A stretch of 64,000 nt of DNA from Bradysia coprophila (taxonomy: Eukaryota > Arthropoda > Insecta > Diptera > Sciaridae), in NCBI RefSeq assembly GCF_014529535.1, contig NW_023503493.1, forward strand, positions 11,564,001 through 11,628,000. The letters are read 5' to 3'. Positions 47,651-57,311 of the stretch are shown one piece after another. The translations under genes were made by a program, and so were the position numbers. The notes beneath the pieces are model-generated. The model was not told where the DNA came from and made no database searches. It was given only the letters and a program-made list of their open reading frames with translations. Numbering within the stretch: the stretch's first letter is position 1; every line of letters begins with the position of its first letter.

Positions 47651-48603
47651 GAGGGATTCTTTTGAAAAACAGCCTACCGAAATCGGACGCATTCTCCAGT
47701 GGACTTTTTTATATGTGCCTAGAAAGGACTTCGACCCTAGAACCCAAAACCACTTTCAAAAAAATTCTTCAAAGTTTTTGTGACTGGTGAAAGGTGATCA
47801 AAAACCGAAAACTTGCACTTTTCTTACCAAAATTTCTCCGGGTACACGAGCCGTACAGGGTCGTGTGGGGTGTCATTAGAAAGGTAATCACATGTACTAT
47901 TGAGCCGAATAGAGACTCATTGCTTCTCAAATTAATCCACACTGAAATATGTGCAGTTGAAGTTTTCAACAGAAAACTTGAACTTTTCTTACCAATATTT
48001 CTCCAGTTACACGAGCCGTACATGGTGGTGTGGGGTATCATTTGAAAGGTAATTTTATGGGCTTTTGGGCCAAATAGGGTCTTATGGGGTTTGGATGCAT
48101 ATGCGATGAAATATGAGAAGTTGAAATGTTTAAGTGCCCATATTTCATCGCATATGCATCCAAACCCCATAAGACCCTATTTGGCCCTAAAGCACATAAA
48201 ATTACCTTTCAAATTATACCCCACACTAACATGTACGGCTCGTGTAACTAGAGAAATATTGGTAAGAAAAGTGCAAGTTTTCTGTTGAAAACTTCAACTG
48301 CACATATTTCAGTGTGGATTAATTTGAGAAGCAATGAGTCTCTATTCGGCTCAATAGTACATGTGATTACCTTTCTAATGACACCCCACACGACCCTGTA
48401 CGGCTCGTGTACCCGGAGAAATTTTGGTAAGAAAAGTGCAAGTTTTCGGTTTTTGATCACCTTTCACTAGTCACAAAAACTTTGAAGAATTTTTTTGAAA
48501 GTGGTTTTGGGTTCTAGGGTCGAAGTCCTTTCTAGGCACTTATAAAAAAGTCCACTGGAAAATGCGTCCGATTTCGGTAGGCTGTTTTTCAAAAGAATCC
48601 CTC
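47651..48603. mobile_element. 953-bp near-perfect palindrome (foldback element)
   Basis: GAGGGATTCTTTTGAAAAAC at the left mirrors the right end GTTTTTCAAAAGAATCCCTC. Pairing continues with few mismatches through the whole element to a centre near 48127, giving arms of about 470 bp. Within each arm a GGTAATCACATGTACTATTG-type block is flanked by two similar CACGAGCCGTACA segments, so each arm is itself an internal duplication. CAT on both sides may be a 3-bp target duplication. Open frames on the two strands are mirror images and not genes. Confidence 0.85.
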
Positions 48604-48681
48604 CATCGCTCACGATAGTTGTAATTAATTATTTTTTATTCTGGTTATTTCGCATCAATCGTACAAATACTGAATTAATGT

Positions 48682-50538
48682 TCAATTTACTGTAACTCTG
48701 CCATGTTTGATTTTACAGGTAGCACATTCCAATTGAAATTGAATTAGGATGATTAAAAATGATGCGATCACAGCGATAAGCTACAATTCTATTTTCAAGG
48801 AAAAAACCATTTAGAAATAGTGAAACACTCAACTCACAGCCATAAACAGGCGCTTTTCTAACTTAAACAGTCTTAGAACGAGTCTTTTATTTATTTATTT
48901 ATTTGTTGGTTTTGAGACCGTTCTAACAGCCTTTTAAGGCCAATAACAAGTTCAGTCTGGACCACCGGCTTTACGTGACTTCCGAACCACGCCTCGAAGT
49001 ATGTAATTACTCTCTGAGGAAAGTTAGGTGCGAAATTGATATCTCGCCTTAATGTAGGCTAGACATATGTACACAAATTCATCGTATTTGGGTTACGTCA
49101 TACGATTCATTCAGTGTGTACATCGTTGCAGCCACCAAACACACCGCAACTACCCAAATTATGAAGCTTGAGTGAACTAAGGACGTTACCAATGCGATAT
49201 AATCGCTAGAAAAATTCCATGCGGAATTTGTCTGTGACGGGAATCGAACCCGGATCATTTTGGTGGAAGGCTAGTACGTAACCACTGAGCCATCCCGTCA
49301 TCTTAGAATCATTAGTTTTGGTCCGGTGTTACTGAAGCCAATATAATGTAATTGAACGTACGGGCAGTAAGTCTATTGCGCTTTTCTCTGTGTGACTTTC
49401 TTATGAAATGCATTATTGATTTGCTTTAAACTTACAGATTTTCGAGGCTTTTCATCCAAATTTCCAAAGAAATTAAATTGAAGGCCAATCTGGAGACTTC
49501 GGTCAACCTACAGCCATATTACGATTAATGGAGTTAGAAAGTTGAAACGTCAAACGTGGAGCAAAGGTTTCATCTTCTAGCTCTTGTATCTGTAGAGTCT
49601 CTCGAAGTTTATAAATCGTTTATCTCAATTTTGAGAATATGTGGAGCTGTAGTCAAGTGTCCACAGTGTATGTGGAATGTGTGAAAAATTTCAGCCACAT
49701 CCCATAAACTCGGTTTTTTTTTGTACCATAGCGAAAATAAAGAACAACTTCCAATTTTAATCAATTTGTTGTTATCATCGCAACTTTTCTTTCCAATTGT
49801 ACCTTACCGAAGACACGGCGAATCCAGAAGACGAAGTTAATGTAAGGAGAATCTGAACTCCAAAGATGTGAAATAATTGGTCAGTTACCCTTTTCACATA
49901 TTTTGCATTTCTAACAAATGATGAGATAAATAATTGTCATTTAAAATGCACAAAAAGTGAGAATTTATGATCAAGCCACCGTTAAAGGACAAACGATGGA
50001 AGTAGTAGACCGCTTATATGATTGAATGAATAAATCATCCAACTCAAATTCGCAGCAATTTAAGTGTTTTTGTAATCAGAAAACATGACTACACTAAGTG
50101 AAATTGCTGCCTGAACTATGAATAGTGAACATCTGGCATATTGTTTGATGAAAATATCATTCAAAAAATCCTCACGTGGATTAACGTTCATTAAGACACT
50201 TTTAAATGAAATTATGTTGTTGATGAGTCGTATGGCTGTGTTGTGATGCCATAAATTGAAGAAAAAAGAAATTAGACATTTAAAGAAAAGTGAAACCAGT
50301 TTCCCTCTCATCACAAGTATTCTGATGGTTTCATTTGGAAAAATTGATTCGATCACAAAAAACAAGTGACATAACGCCCAAAACAATCGTCCTTGTAGAG
50401 TAGAATTACTCCAAAAGCGACACAACTGAGAAAGAATTTTTGTGTTTTTTCGACGAATCCGTTGTGTTTATTGATTTGAAAAGAAATCAAAAACAACGCT
50501 CGCGCTATGAAGTATATCCAGTTTATATATACTTTCAT
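48682..50538 (-). pseudogene. Gustatory receptor D, decayed pseudogene
   Basis: The five-exon Gr layout is recognisable by comparison with neighbour E. Exon 1 starts at 50538 with MKVYINWIYFIARALFLISF. It has a 4-nt insertion near 50397, a nonsense codon near 50060, and a deletion of about 90 bp towards its 3' end. Exon 4 has lost its acceptor AG (CG instead) and is split by a SINE (48879-49300). Exon 3 (ending at a GTAAG donor near 49435) and exon 5 (48780-48682, encoding ASFLIILIQFQLECATCK) remain readable. It cannot make a receptor. It forms a tandem pair with E, duplicated together with flanking DNA. Confidence 0.85.
48879..49300 (-). mobile_element. Full-length tRNA-derived SINE, 422 bp
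   Basis: Read on the minus strand it has a tRNA-like head with A box TGGCTCAGTGGTTACG (49292-49277) and B box GGTTCGATTCC (49250-49240), closed by an acceptor-like stem TGACGGG/CCCGTCA. A unique body follows, and the tail is an AAAT-type run. TCTTAGAA stands on both sides (48871-48878 and 49301-49308), an 8-bp target duplication. The duplicated site is coding sequence of Gr D exon 4, so the insertion is certain. Fragments of the same family lie at 94-216, 5193-5372, 11527-11681 and 31200-31349. The LINE partner is not identified. Confidence 0.9.
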
Positions 50539-50756
50539 CGTGTCAGTCGATATAGTGGTGACAATGTTAACATGCGGTTGTATTACATTCCATTATTTAG
50601 TTAAAGATATTGAGATACTAATTTTGGAAGTGACGTTGCAAGATTCAGGAAATACTCAACAATGAAGGTTTTAGTCGCAAGCGCTAAAATGTGAAAATAT
50701 TAGCGACGCTAACAATGCTAGTCATTTATACTTGCACAGTCTTTTAAATTTCATTT
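50539..50756. other. Duplicated 5' flank of Gr D
   Basis: Matches the flank of Gr E at 53218-53400 and its continuation after 55024 (for example CGTGTCAGTCGA, ATAGTG and AGCGACGCTAAC). Presumed promoter region; no clear TATA box. Confidence 0.6.
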
Positions 50757-50936
50757 CACTCACAAAAAAGATTCGAAAGACTCACCTGCTGCAGGTAACT
50801 TTGTCTCCAGGTAATCTACAATAGCTGCCACAGCTGTAGCGCCCCATACAAAAAATACAGCTGCGGCAGATAATGAAGATTACCTGGAGACAAAGTTACC
50901 TGCAGCAGGTGAGTTTTTTGGAACTTTTTTGTCAGT
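50757..50936. repeat. 180-bp inverted repeat, same family as 44397-44629
   Basis: CACTCACAAAAAAG mirrors CTTTTTTGTCAGTG. Inner arms CTCACCTGCTGCAGGTAACT and TTTGTCTCCAGGTAATC pair perfectly with the right side around a GCTGTAGCGCCCC-type core. Inserted in the 5' flank of Gr D; the paralogous flank of Gr E lacks it. Confidence 0.8.
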
Positions 50937-51381
50937 GTTCGCCTGCATTTTAGCTCGTTTTAGCACAGCGCTGCCGGTAAGTTAGTATTGGTCTATAAAG
51001 TTTTCCATTTCAAAATCTTTCACTTCATTCGTTCAAACATTTTTCCTACTATATAGAGCGCACGAGCACGACCGTATCGCTTATTTTCGTCGCAATCGTC
51101 GATAACATAAGATTAGCGCCTTCTGAATCCTTTTACTTTTCGACGACTGGGTAAGCGAAAATATTACCACTAGTAATTTCCTTCCCAATTCATGTGCTTG
51201 TCCATCCAGGTTAACATATCAAACTGAAGTTCTTACTCCTCTGTCGAGATAATTTTGATTGAAAAAATTCGCCAGAACGTTCCATCATTCTAATCCAATT
51301 ACTTTATTGAATCAACAATTCATTATCTAACGCTCACATTAGTTTCACTTGTTGTTCTGGTTATGGCATACGAATGATATC
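50937..51381. other. Spacer between Gr D flank and Gr E 3' end
   Basis: No supportable feature seen. Confidence 0.4.
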
Positions 51382-53217
51382 CTACAAATAGTGAATTAAT
51401 GTTCCGTTGACCTTTCCTTTGTCATGCTTCATTTTGCAGGTAGCACATTCTAATTGGAATTGAATTAGGATGATTAAAAATGATGCTGTCGCAGCGATAA
51501 GCTGCAATTCAAAATAATGTTTAGTGTTAAGGGAATTGATTTAGATACGAAATAGTATGGCTCACCCCCATGAACAGTTGTTTTTCATAACTTAAACAGT
51601 CCCAGAATCACTAATGATGGTCGGGTATTACTTAAGCCAATAAAATGTAATTCGACCTAGATGATCAGTGAATTCTTAATTATCGATTATAGTCCTAAGA
51701 AATGAAAGAAATGTACGTATCGCCATCTGTCGATTATAATCTGTTACTTCGTCTGTTCAAAGAATCATATTTTGATCTCGATTTTGATGCCAACTCTTTT
51801 ACTTCATTCGTTTTAAAATGCACTTGAGATATCAGACCACTCTAACAGGAGGTTCGCACTTTTTGGTCGCTTCTATCGGTAACAGATGACATTCTCAAAA
51901 GGTACTGATCTAGCGACTTACCCTTTTCTTAAGATTTTTATCCAGATTGCCAAATAAATAAAATTGAAATCCAATATCAAAACTTCGGTCAACCTACAAC
52001 AAACAACGAAAAGACTGGCCCTACATTTGGGTGTAAATAGTTATTATTTATATATCAGCGATGATCTGAAGGTATTTTCTCGCATTAGATATCGTTTGTC
52101 AACTCGAGGCAAAGCCGAGGTTGACAAGAGTGTGCGAGGAAATGCCGTGGCATACCTACCGTGGTATATACAACGATTTTTGTGCAGAACTCTACAAATC
52201 TATAAATGTGGTTTACCTCAACTTTGAGAATATGTGGAGCTGTAGTCAAGCAATACAATTCGATGACGTGATACACGGTATATGTGAGTGTGTGAAAAAT
52301 TTCAGCCGCCTCCCATAAATTCGGTTCTTTTTGTACCATAGTGAAAATGAAGAACAACTTGTAAATTTTATCAATGTTTTGTTAACATCGCCACTTTTCC
52401 TTTCAAATTTTACACCTTACCGAAGACAATGTGAATCCAGCAGATGAAATTAATGTTAGGAGAATCTGAACTCCATAGATGTGAAATAATTGGTCAACTG
52501 CAATGCCAATTTGTCTGAAGAAAATTTCGAATTTATTTAATTGGAATACAGCTCTGTCGGTTGATTTCCAGTTCACATTTTTCTCGTCTCTTACAGATGA
52601 GACAAATAATTCAAAATTGTCATTTAAAATGCGCAAGAAGTGAGAATTTATGATCAAGCCACCGTAACAGAACAGTGATGGAAGTAGCAGACCGCTTATA
52701 TGATTGAATGAATAAGTCATCCAACTCAAATTCGCACCAATTTCAGTGTTTTTGTATTCTAAAAACATGACTGCACTAATTGAAATCGTTGCCTGAACTA
52801 TGAATAGTGAACATCTGACACGGTATTGTTTGATGAAAATATCATCCAAAAACTCCTTTCGAGGGTAAATGTTCATTAAAATACTTTTGAACGAAATTAT
52901 GTTGTTGATGAGACGTATGGCTGTGTTGTGATGCCATAAATTGAACAAAAATGAAATTAAACATTTGAAAAAAAGCGCAACTAGTTCGCATTTGATTACA
53001 AGTATTCTGACTTTTTCATTTGGAAAAATTGTTTCGATCAGAAAATACAAGTGACATAACGCCCAAAACGATAGTCCTTGTAAAATCACTCCGAAAGCGA
53101 TAAAACTGCAAAGGACTTTCTCGTCTTTTCGACGAATCCTTTGTGTTTATTGATTCGAAAAGGAATTAAACAAAACGCTCGTGCTATGAAGTATATCCAC
53201 TTTATATCCACTTTCAT
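51382..53217 (-). pseudogene. Gustatory receptor E, near-intact, two single-base frameshifts
   Basis: Exons (minus): 53217-52421, 52357-52217, 51993-51922, 51656-51566, 51501-51382. Splice sites are all intact and otherwise phase 0. Exon 1 is 797 nt, one short of a whole number of codons: against D, one base is missing after the codons for VEKTRKSF, near 53110. Exon 4 is 91 nt: an extra T makes TTATGA, where D has TTAGAA, giving a stop after LGLFKL. Restoring neither site, the protein would end at about 43 residues. The rest reads as a normal Gr, with hydrophobic segments and ASFLIILIQFQLECATCK near the C-terminus. It is either a young pseudogene or a gene with two assembly errors. Introns 2 and 3 contain repeat debris (a TTGTCAAC...GTTGACAA hairpin at 52094-52125; MITE-like sequence at 51720-51900). 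Confidence 0.8.
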
Positions 53218-53400
53218 CGTGTCAGTCGACATAGTGATGACAATGTTAACATACGGTTATATTTCATTCAATTATGTGGTTGGTGATAATGACATGCTAA
53301 TTTTGTTGGTGACACTGCAAGATTTACGAAATACCCTACAACTGAGGTTAGAGGCGCTAACTCTAAAATGTGAAAATATATTAGCGACGCTAACGATACA
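53218..53400. other. Duplicated 5' flank of Gr E
   Basis: Colinear with the flank of Gr D at 50539-50720. Interrupted at 53401 by the foldback element and resuming at 55025 (AGTTACTTGCGCAGTCTTTAAATTT against ATTTATACTTGCACAGTCTTTTAAATTT in D). Confidence 0.7.
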
Positions 53401-55024
53401 CACCCCTCCTCAACAAAAAAGAAGTTTTTCCGAAATGCACCCAAAAACTAAGAACGGGTGTCGATTCAGGGACCTTTTGGGAGCTCAGAACAAAATTCAG
53501 TAAAATCGGACCAGCTCCTTCCCCATACAAAATTTTTCATTTCATGAAATTTCATACACCCCTCTTTACACTTTATCTTATAGTCTGAGGTCATACCTTT
53601 CTAACGATACCCCACTAAATGAGAAAAATCACTTCGTTGACTTGAAAATTGTCGTGAAGTCGCCAACTCGAAAACAGGCTAAATATAGTTAAGAGTGATA
53701 TCGCCAAAACTTGAACCAATTTTGGTGAAAATAAATGCAATGGTTCGGCGATCCAGGCAAGCTATAGCTCGTTAGAATCGTCTTTCAATTCTAAGAAATA
53801 GGGATCTTTTAGTTTTTCTGTTAGTTTCCCATTTTCGGAGTGAACTCTTGAAAAGTCATAGCATGTCAAGGGGTGGTGAAAACAGTTTTTTTTGTGATAG
53901 CTCAAGATAGACATGTTTCTAAAAGTTGAAAATTTGTAGGAATATAGGCCTTTGGCAGACCTTCATAAAGAGTATAATCATCGGTATGGGCCGCCACCCG
54001 TTCTAGACTTATGACTCAAAATATGGTCAATGTTTGGTCAGTGCTACTGGCTTGCAACAGAATTTATCCGCGGAACTGACTATAGGGTGTTGTAGCTGGA
54101 CTTACCCTCTTTCATTCCACGTATAAAAAACCCCAGATAAATTCTGTTGCAAGCCATAAAGTTAGTTGAAGTAAAATGTCGCTCCAGGAGACCCATATTT
54201 TTCAGTGTTTTCAACTTGTTTTTGGTCTTCAAACAGGCTGGAGCGATGGGAATGAAATAAACTAAATCAAAATTACATGTTCAGCTCGAAATTGTCCTGA
54301 ACCGCGCGATCATTGGTCTTGAAAATGTTGCTTTCCTCCTTCTTCGTAGAAGGTGGAAAACCTCATTTCTTTTACTTCACAAAATTAACAGAAACTCAAT
54401 TGCTTGCTACGAATATAGGTTTATTGTAAAGCAGAGATGCGCAGCGCTCGTTTACATATAAAAAACGTTATTTTACACACATTTCCATATTGTGAAGCAC
54501 AAATTACATCTTGAGTGACCATTTATTGACTCGGCTTCGACATCTAGTGCGAAAAAATACCTTCATACCTACCTTGGTAGATAAATAACTATATTTGACT
54601 TTGATAGAAGGAACGTAAATAAAACGTTTTTGTAAGACAAATTTATGAAAATGAATACTATACTTTCTTTGATTACTCAGTTTGCTCTATTTTTGAGTAG
54701 GCGACTTCACGACAGTTTTCGAGTCAACAAAATGATTTTTCTCACATGAAATACATTGAGTGGGGTATCGTTAGAAAGGTATGACACCTGACTATAAGAT
54801 AAAAATTAACTTCGATCAAAATATGTCCACTCACCGAACTTTTGTGACAAAACGATTTCAGAGGGGTGTATGAAATTTCATGAAATGAAAAATTTTGTAT
54901 GGGGAAGGAGCTGGTCCGATTTTACTGAATGCTGTTCTGAGCTCCCAAAAGGTCCTTGAATCGATACCCGTTCTTAGTTTTTGGTTGCATTTCGGAAAAA
55001 CTTCTTTTTTGTTGACGAGGGGTG
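53401..55024. mobile_element. Foldback element, 1624 bp, about 310-bp arms
   Basis: CACCCCTCCTCAACAAAAAAGAAG at the left mirrors CTTCTTTTTTGTTGACGAGGGGTG at the right. Pairing continues for about 310 bp (TTTGGGAGCTCAGAAC, GGACCAGCTCCTTCCCCATA, TATCGTTAGAAAGGTATGA-type blocks) around a unique 1-kb centre without a credible gene. It lies within the duplicated 5' flank of Gr E, and the Gr D copy of that flank lacks it. No clear target duplication. Confidence 0.85.
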
Positions 55025-55081
55025 AGGATAGTTACTTGCGCAGTCTTTAAATTTAATTTTGGACTGCCGAACAAACTGTGC

Positions 55082-55234
55082 TACACTCGCGGAATTTTGA
55101 AAACCGACACATTTTCTGTTTCTGTGTTTTACTTGAGTTTCTGATTTCTCCATATAAAAATACAGGAAAATGCACAAAAAAACAATAAACCACGAAACAG
55201 AAAATGTGTCGGTTTTCAAAATTCCGCGAGTGTA
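55082..55234. mobile_element. TA-bounded MITE, copy 2
   Basis: Terminal inverted repeats TACACTCGCGGAATTTTGAA / TTCAAAATTCCGCGAGTGTA are perfect over at least 20 bp, extending through AACCGACACATTTTCTGTTTC. Sister of 45492-45649; this copy is better preserved. Confidence 0.85.
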
Positions 55235-57179
55235 ACACCATAATAAAACGTTTTGCACACACAGCCTCAACTGTTCGAAAATCTATGCTATCTGTTCGAT
55301 AAACTGTGCTAACTTTTGGAAAAACTGATCTAACTGTTCGAACTGGAACACTATACAAAATTATATATACACACTGGTCGGCCCGTGAAAGCATGACTTG
55401 AGTTAGTGCAAGGTGTAATCCACACAATCCAGCCTTTACAATAGTTTTGTAGATCAAGTCCTAATTGTGATACATTAAGGACATGTTCCACAAGAATCAT
55501 TTGTGCAAGAAGGTGCTCAATATTGTTTTTTCCTAACTAGTGTTGAAATATCTCGACAGTCAGTTGGCTGAATTTATAAACTTTCACGTCCAGTAGTCAC
55601 ACATAATAAAAGTGTCAGCATCGTCAGTATTAACATTTCGGGACATTTCTTTTTAAAAATTAAAAAATGTGTTAGAAAATGTGTGTAATTAGGTAGTGAA
55701 CAGTTTATGTGTACAAGTTCAAGGACGAAACATCTAGAATAAATCAGAATGTGAAAAGAAAAATTTGGTACAAACCACCCCACAAGCATAGTTTTCGCTA
55801 TCTAGGCGACTGTTTATGTGTAATTGATAGCCGCAGCTAATGAAAGAATTTTCGTTTAAAGTGGTTAAAGTTGATTTCGAAAAGTCTGCTACAGTTTCAC
55901 CGACTTGTCAAAATTAATTGGAATGTGTTAGTGTGTGTGTCTCAAATGTATATTACACTCGATATTACACAGAGTTTACTTTTGCTTCACGATTTCGGCT
56001 ACGTAATTCCTGTCTATCCCACTATTATGTCATTGGTTTCAAACACAAATGCTGATATTTTATTGCACACAATGAATTGTCTACCTCGACATCGCCTTGG
56101 GTTGGCCAATGCCATCTAGTGCGATGAAATAGCACACTAAAAAAACTTCATGCAGGTAATAGCCACGCTAATAATTATGGTATTGTGGTAAAAAGGCAGG
56201 TTAATTTAATTTCGGCTTCAAAATTCTTGCACCAAATCATCGTTATGGAAAAAGAGAATTAGTACAGATTTCCTCCAAGTTACGGTACTTTCATACGTAA
56301 CCTCACTTAAGTTTCGGTAAATGTTTCGTTACTTCATTCATTTGTTTTTCATTTCGCTTTAACGTGGATGGTATTTGAAACGTCCTTGGAGATGACCTCT
56401 TTTATGGAATCATAACGTCTGATCTATACCCATCATCTACAAAACTATTGATCTACGGGTCTCCCAACACGCCGATTTGTTTAGCTGGCACTTAGTATAA
56501 CTTCCATTCATGGAATATTTTTGAAGTAGAAACCGAACGAAAAGGAAATGTTTATCAAAATCGAATCATAAAATTATTTACATTTTAACAACAAAACACT
56601 TGAGCAGCCACTTGTTAATTTGTGCATTAACGTATGATGGTTATTAAAATATTGTGAACTGGAAAAATGATAAAATCGACACCATTATAGACCGATTAAT
56701 ATACATTTTACATAAAAGAATTTTTGTAATCAGTTTGAAAATATGCGATTAAATACATGATGATGAGACGACACTGTCATCTAAATTGAGTTGGTTAATT
56801 GAGCCAGTTGCATTAACATTTTTTTCCGCTCATAAATAAAGTGAGAAAAATGTTGTTATTAAAGTGCTGGGAATATACATTAAATATTCGTAATAATGGC
56901 CAGCGATCTCACGTACATACACGATAATTGGCGCAGTGACAGGTAAACTTAATCCAGTTTTTTTTCCTTCTCAATGTTACATTAGCCTCCTCTCACACTT
57001 TAAACGAGATGCCACATGAATGTCAAGCAGTTGCAGTCACAAGTTGCATCTTCGATTTGAACGTTGTACAAAAAATAAATGATTTCCCACTGCTTATTGC
57101 ACGTATTTGTCTAAAAGTGCTTCGATATAAGTTAAAATTGACAAATTGTGGTCACTAAAGATTTCTTCTAATTTCACTG
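55235..57179. other. Gene-free stretch
   Basis: No gene supported on either strand and no clear repeat. Confidence 0.4.
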
Positions 57180-57311
57180 AACCTGTTACAAGATACCCAT
57201 AACGATCTTAGTATAGGACAAATCATGTTTAAAATAATGAAGTAAAAGATTTTAAATCAATTTTTTGAAAATATATCAAATGAAGTAGTAGATCCGATTG
57301 TAAAACATCTG
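57180..57311 (+). mobile_element. Truncated copy of the TTAA-flanked MITE family
   Basis: AACCTGTTACA at the start, then AATGAAGTAAAAGATTTTAAATCAA and ATCAAATGAAGTAGTAGATCCGAT. The right terminal repeat is missing. Confidence 0.6.

Noticed and set aside
47769-48470. Open frames of up to 133 codons on both strands
   Set aside because: They are mirror images produced by the 953-bp palindrome.
49230-49300. Possible second tRNA gene
   Set aside because: A and B boxes and an acceptor-like stem exist, but the anticodon arm is poor. The sequence continues into a 422-bp body with AAAT tail and target duplication, so it is a SINE head.
54974-55457. Overlapping minus-strand open frames of 98 and 134 codons
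   Set aside because: They run through the TA-bounded MITE and the end of the foldback element; no domain resemblance.
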